Both the position numbers and the translations under genes were made by a program. Under the pieces are notes generated by a model, which saw only the letters and a program-made list of their open reading frames with translations, made no database searches and had not been told where the DNA came from. Of a stretch of 9,458 nt of DNA, positions 1-6,384 are shown one piece after another (position 1 is the stretch's first letter; every line of letters starts with the position of its first letter). This stretch comes from Micavibrio aeruginosavorus. GTDB taxonomy: Bacteria; Pseudomonadota; Alphaproteobacteria; Micavibrionales; Micavibrionaceae. The stretch spans positions 1 through 9,458 of the forward strand of contig QFNK01000050.1 of NCBI GenBank assembly GCA_003240795.1. The letters run 5' to 3'.

Positions 1-120
1 CTGGCGCGCAAACAGCTGAAGAACCTGAAAGTCTATGTAAGCGCAACGCACCCGCATGAAGCGCAGTCGCCGAAAGTCGTCGACGTTGCCGGCATGAACC
101 CGAAAAACAAGAGAGCATAA
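1..120 (+). CDS. rplM: 50S ribosomal protein L13, C-terminal part (5' end outside the window)
   Basis: This is the last 39 codons of L13, an early-assembling protein of the large ribosomal subunit. Frame 1 reads without a stop from base 1 to TAA at 118-120. The tail carries the typical L13 ending: a KNLKVY segment, then HPHEAQ, then a VDVAGMNPKN-like end. Whole L13 is usually about 140-160 residues, so roughly three quarters lies upstream of the window. The identity is backed by rpsI starting 2 bases after the stop, since rplM-rpsI is a nearly universal bacterial gene pair. The two genes are almost certainly co-transcribed from a promoter outside the window. The purine-rich end of rplM (AAGAGAG) also provides the ribosome binding site for rpsI, so their translation may be coupled. 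Confidence 0.93.
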   Translation: MARKQLKNLKVYVSATHPHEAQSPKVVDVAGMNPKNKRA

Positions 121-122
121 TC

Positions 123-599
123 ATGGCGAAGCAAGAATCCGTTAAAGACCTTCAAGACCTCGGCGCTGCTGCCAACGGTGAAGTGAAAAAGCGCGAAGCA
201 AAGCTGGACGCACAAGGCCGCGCATACGGTACGGGACGTCGTAAAGAGTCCGTTGCCCGTGTATGGCTGAAACGCGGTAAAGGTAAAGTTATCGTCAACG
301 GCAAGCCGCAAGAGCAATATTTCGGCCGCCAGACGCACCTTCTGGTTCTGAACCAGCCGTTCCTGATCGCCGACCGCGTCAATGAATTTGACGTTATGTG
401 CACGGTTACGGGTGGCGGTTTGTCCGGTCAGGCCGGCGCTCTGCGTCACGGTATCGCACGCGCTCTCGACAATTTCGAGCCTGCGCTGCACACGCCGCTG
501 AAAAAAGCGGGCTTCCTGACACGCGATGCACGTCAGGTCGAGCGTAAAAAAGTCGGCAAGCACAAGGCCCGTCGTTCCAAACAGTGGGCAAAGCGTTAA
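123..599 (+). CDS. rpsI: 30S ribosomal protein S9
   Basis: S9 is a small-subunit head protein whose basic C-terminal tail reaches the P-site tRNA. The product has 158 residues. The first 30 or so form a charged extension absent from the E. coli protein (130 residues) but common in alphaproteobacteria. The core then starts with YGTGRRKESVARVWL (about 35-49). The S9 signature, GGG followed by GQAGALRHGIARAL, spans 97-115. The end is lysine/arginine-rich (RKKVGKHKARRSK). The last residues are WAKR, whereas most bacterial S9 proteins end FSKR. The start ATG lies 2 bases after the rplM stop, with an AAGAGAG ribosome binding site inside the end of rplM. An intrinsic terminator follows 25 bases after the stop. 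Confidence 0.97.
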   Translation: MAKQESVKDLQDLGAAANGEVKKREAKLDAQGRAYGTGRRKESVARVWLKRGKGKVIVNGKPQEQYFGRQTHLLVLNQPFLIADRVNEFDVMCTVTGGGLSGQAGALRHGIARALDNFEPALHTPLKKAGFLTRDARQVERKKVGKHKARRSKQWAKR

Positions 600-624
600 T
601 CGCTTTTGTGAGCTTGATAAATTT

Positions 625-657
625 AAAAACCAGCCTAAATTTCAGGCTGGTTTTTTT
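625..657 (+). terminator. Rho-independent terminator after rplM-rpsI
   Basis: The stem pairs AACCAGCCT (628-636) with AGGCTGGTT (644-652) around a 7-base loop (637-643). It can be extended by A-T pairs out to about base 625. A run of seven T (651-657) follows at once. This is a textbook intrinsic terminator for plus-strand transcription. It ends only 8 bases before the ribosome binding site of the aldo/keto reductase gene, so it must also affect, or be bypassed by, transcription of that gene. Confidence 0.93.
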
Positions 658-680
658 ACGGATACAAGGAAGGTTTTTTC

Positions 681-1796
681 ATGGAATATTCTAAACTCGG
701 CTCGTCAGGCATTCAGGTTTCCCGTTGCTGCCTTGGCACGATGACGTGGGGCAACCAGAACAGCGAGGCCGAAGCGCATGAGCAGATGGATTATGCGATC
801 ACGCAGGGCATCAACTTTTTCGACACCGCCGAAGTCTATGCCGTGCCGCCGAGCGCCGCGACCTATGGCAAGACGGAAACGATGATCGGCACATGGTTCG
901 CCAAGCACAAGAACCGCGACAAGATTATCCTGATGAGCAAGATCGCCGGTCCCGGTCCGGACTGGATCCGTGAAGGTAAAAACAAGATCGACCGCACGAA
1001 CATTCTGGCGGCGATTGACGGTTCGTTGAAACGCCTCCAGACGGATTACATCGATGTGTACCAACTGCACTGGCCAAACCGCGAGTTTCCGCATTTCGGA
1101 AAGAACAGCGCGGGCACGATTGATTTCACCAAGGCAGACACGAAAGCGGAGGAAGAAAACCTTCTCGAAGTTCTGCAGACACTTGGCGAATTGCAGAAAG
1201 CCGGGAAGATCCGACATGCAGGACTCTCGAATGACTCCGCGTGGGGCATCATGAAATACCTTCAGATGTCTGAAAAATACAGCCTGCCGCGCATGGTTTC
1301 CATTCAGAACGAATTCAACCTTATGAACCGTTACGATGATCCGCATGTCGCGGAAGTGTGTGTGCGCGAAGATGTTGCCTATCTGCCATGGTCGCCTCTG
1401 GCGGGCGGGCAGCTCAGCGGGAAATACTTGAACGGAGCGCGTCCGGCGGGTTCGCGCTGGGCGGTCGACCACCGCGTGCCGCACCGTGATACGGAGATGG
1501 CGAATGAAGCGGTTCGCGATTACGTTGACGTTGCGAAGAAGCACGGAATAGATGTCTGCCAGATGGCGATCAAGTTCTGTGATGTTCAAAGCTTTGCGAC
1601 ATCGACGATTATCGGCGCGACGACGATGGACCAGCTGAAGACGGATATTGCGGCGTTTGATCTCAAGCTTTCGCAGGATGTTCTGGATGACATCAAGGAA
1701 GTGTACTACCGCAATCCGGTGCCGTTCAACGGCGCCACCGATCCAAAGCGTAACACGCAGAATTCACAGATGATGCGCGTTGCCGCGAGCAGGTAG
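681..1796 (+). CDS. NADP(H)-dependent aldo/keto reductase, Tas-like
   Basis: This is a cytoplasmic aldo/keto reductase of 371 residues, expected to reduce aldehydes or ketones with NADPH; the substrate cannot be read from sequence. The N-terminus (LGTMTWGNQNSEAEAHEQ, about 18-35) and the segment AEVYAVPPS (50-58) closely resemble E. coli Tas. The family tetrad is present: Asp48, Tyr53, Lys87 (in MSKIAG) and His130 (in YQLHWP). Barrel strands with cofactor contacts are visible as GLSN (181-184), SIQN (207-210) and GATTMDQLKT (312-321), the last being the usual NADPH-phosphate-binding end. About 20 residues follow the usual end of Tas-type proteins. The ribosome binding site AAGGAAGG (666-673) sits 7 bases before the ATG, which fixes the start. 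The next gene begins 6 bases after the stop. I give no symbol because function in Tas relatives varies. Confidence 0.92.
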   Translation: MEYSKLGSSGIQVSRCCLGTMTWGNQNSEAEAHEQMDYAITQGINFFDTAEVYAVPPSAATYGKTETMIGTWFAKHKNRDKIILMSKIAGPGPDWIREGKNKIDRTNILAAIDGSLKRLQTDYIDVYQLHWPNREFPHFGKNSAGTIDFTKADTKAEEENLLEVLQTLGELQKAGKIRHAGLSNDSAWGIMKYLQMSEKYSLPRMVSIQNEFNLMNRYDDPHVAEVCVREDVAYLPWSPLAGGQLSGKYLNGARPAGSRWAVDHRVPHRDTEMANEAVRDYVDVAKKHGIDVCQMAIKFCDVQSFATSTIIGATTMDQLKTDIAAFDLKLSQDVLDDIKEVYYRNPVPFNGATDPKRNTQNSQMMRVAASR

Positions 1797-1802
1797 GCAT
1801 AG

Positions 1803-2315
1803 ATGAGCGGATTAATCCTTCCCTATAAAGGCATCATGCCGAGAATCCATGCAAGCGCGTGGGTTGCACCGAATGCCTGCATCGCCGGTGATGTGGAAAT
1901 AGGGGAGGATTCGTCCATCTGGTTCGGGGTTCAGATGCGCGGCGACGTTCATGTCATCCGTATCGGTAGCCGCACGAATATTCAGGACGGCACGATCATA
2001 CATGTCACGCGCGGTGTATCCGGCACTCATATCGGCGACGGCGTGACGATCGGTCATAAGGCGTTGCTGCATGCCTGTACGATCGAGGACAATGCGTTCG
2101 TGGGTATGGGCGTGATCGTTTTGGATGAAGCCGTTGTCGAGAGCGGGGCAATGCTCGCGGCGGGGGCCGTTCTTACACCGAAAAAACGCGTGCCGAAGGG
2201 TGAATTGTGGGCCGGAAATCCGGCGCGCAAAATGCGGGACCTGACACAGGCGGATATAGATTTCTTTCCGGTGTCTGCGGATAACTACGTCAGGCTTGCG
2301 AAGGAATATAAATAG
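1803..2315 (+). CDS. Gamma-carbonic-anhydrase-like hexapeptide-repeat protein
   Basis: The protein has 170 residues and is a left-handed beta-helix protein of the gamma-class carbonic anhydrase / YrdA / PaaY group, normally a trimer with metal sites between subunits. Hexapeptide-type repeats run from about 20 to 130 (VAPNACIAGDVEIGEDSSIW and onwards). The three metal-binding histidines are present as His67 (IIHVT), His85 (IGHKA) and His90 (LLHAC). The Arg-Asp pair (Arg46, Asp48 in MRGDVH) and Gln61 (NIQDG) that match the Cam active site are also there. The acidic loop of archaeal Cam is not evident, so this is the shorter CamH-like type. Catalysis of CO2 hydration is possible but unproven, because many members show little or none. 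The end has the usual AGNPARKMR motif. AGGTAGG (1791-1797) overlaps the upstream stop codon and serves as ribosome binding site, suggesting translational coupling. Confidence 0.92.
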   Translation: MSGLILPYKGIMPRIHASAWVAPNACIAGDVEIGEDSSIWFGVQMRGDVHVIRIGSRTNIQDGTIIHVTRGVSGTHIGDGVTIGHKALLHACTIEDNAFVGMGVIVLDEAVVESGAMLAAGAVLTPKKRVPKGELWAGNPARKMRDLTQADIDFFPVSADNYVRLAKEYK

Positions 2316-3536
2316 TCATTTCAGGCCAATCAATTTCTGGAATCTGTCATCGGTTTTTTCCAGGCGCCTGGAAATGCCCTGTACGCGGATGAAATCGTCC
2401 GTGTTTTCCGTGACCGCCTGAATAACGCGGCGTTCCTTGTCCGCGATGAAACGGACTTTTATCTTTTCACCCGTTTCGGCAAATATTTCTTTCAGTTTCT
2501 TTATCTTTTTGCTCATCTTCATGGGAGACGCGGAAGGGCTGCAATGCAGATAATCAACCTGATATGCTGTATTCGGCATGATTGACGCATAGGCGACCGC
2601 CAGATCTTCCGGATTTTTAAACCATGCCTGAATTTGATCGTTATTTTTGTCGATATAATAATCGTCGACTTCGGCTCTTTTCATTGCAGAATTGATTTGA
2701 TCCGCAATCCATCTGGTTTTGGTTCTCAATTTGAATTCCGGATAGTCCGGCTGCGCCTTGTATAGATTGTCTGCCTGGCTGCGCGTGGGATCGAAAACAA
2801 CATTGGGTGTAAGTTTGAAGATATAACCATTCGCCATAGGCTCGAAAGATTTTACAAGCGCAAGGTGAGAGCGGTCCTTTGATTTTTCGCCTTCTGTTTT
2901 CCCGCCAACGGTAATACCCATTGATTTGGGATTGGTGTGCGGGAGCGCATTGCTTTCATCGTCTTCATTCACGTAAATGACTTTTGTTTCCTGCGCGTCG
3001 TTTTCATCGGGCGCGTTAATGACCTGTTTCTGGCGTTGCAGGCTGAGGATGGGCTGAAATATTTCCAGATTTTCTTCTACGAAATCACTGAAGTCAAAAT
3101 AGGCTTTTTTTGTTGCCGCTTCGAAATAAATGCATCTGTCACGCCGGTCGAGTTCAAAGAGGATCGAGTTGCCGAAACCCTCCATGTCGGTGATTTTCTG
3201 GAGGTCTGCAAGATGGCGTTTTAGTTTTCCAATGTCATAGTTTTTTTCGGTTTGTACGAATTTAGCCGTGATGTTTTCATTTGGCTTCATCGCAACATGA
3301 AAACGACCGGCATCGACAGAATGACGGAAGTAGATGGTATTGCCCTCCGCCTCTTCAAAAAGTTTGTAATCTTTCAGACGGGCTGCGGTCGCTGCGGCGC
3401 GCATTCTTGATAATGAATGTGCCCGTTCGATGTGGTTTGATGGGTTTTCCAGTCTTTCTACCGCGTAGAAGGGATAAGAGGCGGCGGAAAAGCTGCTCAC
3501 TGCGGACAGAAAAGGGGTATGCGTTTTGTCTGACAT
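2316..3536 (-). CDS. Uncharacterised 406-residue protein downstream of phaC
   Basis: I do not recognise this protein. It is 406 residues, hydrophilic and highly charged, with no signal peptide, no membrane segment and only two cysteines (135, 332). It appears to have two folded parts. One (about 50-170) is rich in alternating hydrophobic/charged stretches, for example NTIYFRHSV and SILFELDRRDRCIYFEA. The other runs from about 225 to 406. A polar, acidic linker separates them (about 172-225). The C-terminal part includes a lysine-rich helix (KMSKKIKKLKEIF, about 340-352). A GGAG ribosome binding site sits 6 bases before the ATG, which supports translation. Its ATG lies 30 bases after the phaC stop on the same strand, so it is probably the second gene of a phaC operon. 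Base composition is clearly lower in GC than its neighbours; some 60-base lines are near one third GC. A granule-associated or regulatory role is only a guess from position. Confidence 0.85.
   Translation of the reverse strand: MSDKTHTPFLSAVSSFSAASYPFYAVERLENPSNHIERAHSLSRMRAAATAARLKDYKLFEEAEGNTIYFRHSVDAGRFHVAMKPNENITAKFVQTEKNYDIGKLKRHLADLQKITDMEGFGNSILFELDRRDRCIYFEAATKKAYFDFSDFVEENLEIFQPILSLQRQKQVINAPDENDAQETKVIYVNEDDESNALPHTNPKSMGITVGGKTEGEKSKDRSHLALVKSFEPMANGYIFKLTPNVVFDPTRSQADNLYKAQPDYPEFKLRTKTRWIADQINSAMKRAEVDDYYIDKNNDQIQAWFKNPEDLAVAYASIMPNTAYQVDYLHCSPSASPMKMSKKIKKLKEIFAETGEKIKVRFIADKERRVIQAVTENTDDFIRVQGISRRLEKTDDRFQKLIGLK
2357..2374. repeat. Perfect 18-base palindrome
   Basis: TTTCCAGGCGCCTGGAAA reads identically on both strands. 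It lies in the last part of the minus-strand 406-residue gene, where it encodes ISRRLEK, and starts 42 bases past the stop codon of the plus-strand carbonic-anhydrase-like gene. In RNA it could fold into a 7-base-pair stem with a GCGC loop. No T run follows on the plus-strand side; the T run (2354-2359) is on its left. It is therefore not a classic intrinsic terminator in either direction, although it could still serve as a 3' hairpin for the plus-strand transcript. It may be coincidental, constrained only by coding. Confidence 0.5.
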
Positions 3537-3567
3537 AATAAACTCCGCGTCGAACTTAGCGGCAGCA

Positions 3568-5391
3568 TTATTTTATGTCAATATCGCTTTTCTTAACATA
3601 GCTGCCGGGTGCGGGCTCTATTATATTCTTGGGATTGCGCGCGGATACCTTGTTTCCCGCATAATCCACAATCCAGTTTTGCCAGTCCGTCCACCAGGAA
3701 CCCTTTGTCTCATGCGCGTGTTCCAGCCATTTTTCAGGCGACGGCGTGTTTTCTGACGAGCTCCAGAAACAATATTTTCCGGCGGCGGGAGGGTTAACCA
3801 CGCCCGCAACGTGGCCGGAGGCGGAGAGGGTGAATTTCTTCTCGCCGGTAAAGGCGCTGTAGCCGGAATAGGTGGCCTTCCACGGCGCAATGTGGTCTTC
3901 GCGGGTGGAGAGGAAATAGGCAGGCGTTTTGATGTCGCGCACATCGATTTTCACGCCGTCGATTTCCAGCCCTTCGGGTTCGATCAGCTTGTTTTCAAGA
4001 TACATCTTGCGCAGGTAAAAGGAATGCATGGCGCAGGGCATGTTCGTCGAATCCTCGTTCCAGTAGAGAAGGTCGAACGGGAACGGTTCCTTGCCCAGAA
4101 GGTAGTTGTTAATGACGAATGACCAGATCATGTCGTTCGCGCGCAGGATGGCGAATGTCTTTTGCAGATGATCGCCGGAGAGGACGCCTTTTTCGCGCAT
4201 CTCCAATTCCATCGCGGCGATTTGTTTTTCACTCGTGAAGAGTTTCAGTTCGCCCGCGTGCGCGAAGTCGATCAGCGTCGTCAGGAAGGTGGCGGAGGCG
4301 ATGCGGTTTTCTTTTCCTTTCGCCTTCAGCCAGGCAAGGGTGATTGTAAGCAATGTGCCGCCGATGCAGTAGCCGATGGCATTCACGGATTTCTCGTCCG
4401 TGATTTTCTCCACCTGATCCAGAGCGGTAATCACGCCCTCGTGCATGTAATCGGAAAAGCCTTTGCCCGCGAGTTCTGCGCCAGGATTGACCCAAGAGAT
4501 GATAAAAACCGTGTGACCCTGATCCGCCAGCCATTTGACGAAGGAGTTTTCTGGGCGCATGTCGAGAATGTAATATTTGTTGATCCATGGCGGCACGATA
4601 AGCAGCGGCGTTTTGGCGACCTTGTCGGTCGTCGGCGCATATTGGATCAGCTGCATCATGTCGTTCTGATACACGACGGAGCCTTTGGTGACGGCGAGGT
4701 TCTTGCCGGGGGCAAACCCTTCGTAATCGGTCGTGCTGATACGGATTTCACCGTGGCCGCGCTCCATATCCTCGATCAGGTTTTCGAGACCCTTGACCAG
4801 ATTCTCCCCGCCTGTGCGGATTGTTTCCTTCAACACATCGGGATTGGTCAGCACAAAATTGGTCGGCGCCATCGCGTCGGAGAACTGGCGCGTGTAGAAG
4901 TCGATCTGCTCCACCATATCGGGATCCAGACCTTCGGTGCTGCGCACGACACGGTGCATCCAGCCGGACGTCATCAGATAGGATTGTTTGATGAAGTCGA
5001 AGAGAACGTTTTCATTCCATTCGGCGGAGCGGAAGCGGCGGTCGCCGGGGGAGGGTTTGTAGATATCCTCCGCCTGTTCGCCATTCATCTTGGCGAGGGT
5101 GTTCTGCCAGAGACTGGCCCATTGCTGCCAGTATTCATACTGAAGTTCCGCCAGTTTGCGGGGGTTCGACCAGAGAACGGCCATGAAGGAGGTAAAGCGT
5201 TCCTGCAGCGTCAGAAGCGGCTGGAGCGTTTCCATGTTGACGTCCTTGGCATGTTTTTCCATATAGGACTGGATCAGCGGCATGGCGCGTTCCATCGCCT
5301 CGGTCAGCGCGTGGCTTAGAACCACCGGATCGATTGCTTGTTTGGAAGTCGGGGCGGAATCAGATTTTTTCCGGCTCATGCTGGCGGCCAT
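3568..5391 (-). CDS. phaC: Class I poly(3-hydroxyalkanoate) synthase
   Basis: This enzyme polymerises hydroxyacyl-CoA into polyhydroxyalkanoate on the surface of cytoplasmic carbon-storage granules. The product has 607 residues, close to the usual 570-600 of class I enzymes. The N-terminal PhaC domain covers about 80-260 and the alpha/beta-hydrolase core about 260-570. The lipase-like box is GYCIGG (340-345) with the nucleophile Cys342. Asp499 lies in REDHIAPW and His527 in SGHVAGVVNPP, so the catalytic triad is complete. The stretch NNYLLGKEPFPFDLLYWN followed by DSTNMP (about 428-452) is highly typical. The first ATG (5389-5391) lacks a clear ribosome binding site. A second ATG four codons in (5377-5379) has none either, so the exact start is uncertain. 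No phaA, phaB, phasin, depolymerase or phaR is seen beside it. It is divergent from the lipoprotein gene and leads into the 406-residue gene. Confidence 0.96.
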   Translation of the reverse strand: MAASMSRKKSDSAPTSKQAIDPVVLSHALTEAMERAMPLIQSYMEKHAKDVNMETLQPLLTLQERFTSFMAVLWSNPRKLAELQYEYWQQWASLWQNTLAKMNGEQAEDIYKPSPGDRRFRSAEWNENVLFDFIKQSYLMTSGWMHRVVRSTEGLDPDMVEQIDFYTRQFSDAMAPTNFVLTNPDVLKETIRTGGENLVKGLENLIEDMERGHGEIRISTTDYEGFAPGKNLAVTKGSVVYQNDMMQLIQYAPTTDKVAKTPLLIVPPWINKYYILDMRPENSFVKWLADQGHTVFIISWVNPGAELAGKGFSDYMHEGVITALDQVEKITDEKSVNAIGYCIGGTLLTITLAWLKAKGKENRIASATFLTTLIDFAHAGELKLFTSEKQIAAMELEMREKGVLSGDHLQKTFAILRANDMIWSFVINNYLLGKEPFPFDLLYWNEDSTNMPCAMHSFYLRKMYLENKLIEPEGLEIDGVKIDVRDIKTPAYFLSTREDHIAPWKATYSGYSAFTGEKKFTLSASGHVAGVVNPPAAGKYCFWSSSENTPSPEKWLEHAHETKGSWWTDWQNWIVDYAGNKVSARNPKNIIEPAPGSYVKKSDIDIK

Positions 5392-5568
5392 GGGGGTCTT
5401 TTCGGGCTGGATGGAAATGTGTCAGAAAACCTACGGGCACTCTGCCCCAGCCGCCCTAAAAAATCAACGAATTCAATAAACTTGGGGAATTAACCTACAG
5501 CGGTTCTTGCGCTACGGAAATTTTATGGGCAGGATGGGGCGAATTCCTTGAGTTGGAGAGGGTGTCCC
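5392..5568. other. Divergent intergenic region between phaC and the lipoprotein gene
   Basis: This 177-base region must hold the promoters of phaC (leftward) and of the lipoprotein-hom pair (rightward). I could not place convincing -35/-10 pairs for either. It contains a short dyad, GGGCA CTC TGCCC (5435-5447), 44-56 bases upstream of the phaC ATG. It also has an 11-base near-repeat, GGGCTGGATGG (5404-5414) and GGGCAGGATGG (5527-5537), one copy close to each gene. The middle part (5456-5492) is AT-rich and the most likely place for promoter melting. Confidence 0.55.
5555..5562 (+). promoter_or_regulatory. Ribosome binding site that fixes the lipoprotein start
   Basis: GGAGAGGG is a strong Shine-Dalgarno sequence, 6 bases before the GTG at 5569. 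An in-frame TTG at 5548 would give a product seven residues longer, but this strong site would then lie inside the coding region and the signal peptide would begin with an unusual WRGCP segment. The GTG start instead gives a normal lipoprotein signal peptide. Confidence 0.75.
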
Positions 5569-6381
5569 GTGTCTTTGTCCGTAGTTAAAAAATCAATGCT
5601 TGTGATGGCCAGCGTTTCTGTTCTGGCAGGGTGCAGCACGGTCGGAGGATGGACGGAGAGCGAAAACAAAGCCCCGAAATCCGAACCCGTGACAATCACG
5701 AACAAGGCGGCAGCGCCAGCATCGGTTTATCCGGTGCCGAGCGACCGCGAACTGCAATCCATGACCACGAAACTGTCCGGCGGCTCGGTCGAGGTTTTCG
5801 ACCTTGATGCGCCAGCGCCCATGGATGGCAACAGCGTGCCGTCCGTGTCGCGTGATTACGCGGGCAGCGGTGTGGCCTATGCCAGCGATTCCAGCGTGAC
5901 GGTTTATCCGCTGGATGGGGATATGTCGACCGGCCTCGGTGCCGTGGGAGCTTCTGATTCCGCATATTTCCCGCTGACACCTTCGCCTTCTGCGGCGGGC
6001 GGTACTTCTGGCGATGCGGCCGCCCCGCGTGTTGGCGGCGGCGTGTCCAGTGTTTATTTCTCCCACGGCTCTTCACAGCTGGGCAGCGGGGATGTCAATG
6101 CCCTGCGCAGTGTCGCGGAAACGGCGAAATTCGCGCCTGTTGACCGTGTAAGCGTCGAAGGACACGCCTCTACGCGCGTGGAAGCAAGTGATCCTGTCGA
6201 GGCGCGCATCATAAACCTTCGCCAATCCCTGAAACGCGCGGAGAAAGTATCCGAAGCGCTGATCGAGCAGGGCGTTCCGGCGGAAAAGATCAAGACGGTC
6301 GGATGGGGCGATACGGCCCCCGGCGGCGGCGGTGAAGACCAGCAGCGCCGTGTCGATATTGTGACCGGCGGCGGTTATTAA
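5569..6381 (+). CDS. Outer-membrane-type lipoprotein with OmpA-like C-terminal domain
   Basis: From the GTG start the product has 270 residues. Residues 1-21 are a lipoprotein signal peptide: a basic start (VVKK), a hydrophobic stretch, and the lipobox LAGC with Cys22 as the lipidated residue. The next residue is Ser, so outer-membrane sorting is expected. Residues 23-160 are a low-complexity Ser/Pro/Gly/Ala-rich linker. It contains two similar motifs, SVEVFDLDAP and SVTVYPLDGD. Residues about 161-265 match an OmpA-like domain: VYFSHGSSQL, VEGHAS, the NLRQSLKRAEKV helix, GVPAEKIKTVGWGD and QQRRVDIV. The usual GHTD aspartate that binds diaminopimelate is Ala-Ser here, while the helix arginine is kept. 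Proteins with GHAS plus DPV are known in alphaproteobacteria, so this may be a subfamily trait. It probably tethers the outer membrane to peptidoglycan. The hom ATG follows 3 bases after the stop. Confidence 0.85.
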   Translation: MSLSVVKKSMLVMASVSVLAGCSTVGGWTESENKAPKSEPVTITNKAAAPASVYPVPSDRELQSMTTKLSGGSVEVFDLDAPAPMDGNSVPSVSRDYAGSGVAYASDSSVTVYPLDGDMSTGLGAVGASDSAYFPLTPSPSAAGGTSGDAAAPRVGGGVSSVYFSHGSSQLGSGDVNALRSVAETAKFAPVDRVSVEGHASTRVEASDPVEARIINLRQSLKRAEKVSEALIEQGVPAEKIKTVGWGDTAPGGGGEDQQRRVDIVTGGGY

Positions 6382-6384
6382 TCC

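Noticed and set aside
705..1589. Long minus-strand open frame opposite the aldo/keto reductase gene
   Set aside because: It lies wholly within a confidently identified gene, and its Arg/His/Val-rich translation resembles no family, as expected of an antisense shadow in moderately GC-rich DNA.
4383..4403. Hairpin TCACGGA with TCCGTGA, followed by a short T run
   Set aside because: It lies in the middle of phaC, its T run follows on the strand opposite to phaC transcription and is short, and no plus-strand gene ends nearby. Probably incidental.
4162..5319. 385-codon plus-strand open frame opposite phaC
   Set aside because: phaC is certain from its catalytic motifs. The opposite frame is rich in Phe, His, Gly and Asp with no recognisable domain, and mirrors phaC codon bias.
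5548..5568. TTG start for the lipoprotein, seven codons upstream
   Set aside because: The strong GGAGAGGG site is placed for the GTG at 5569, and that start gives a normal lipoprotein signal peptide.
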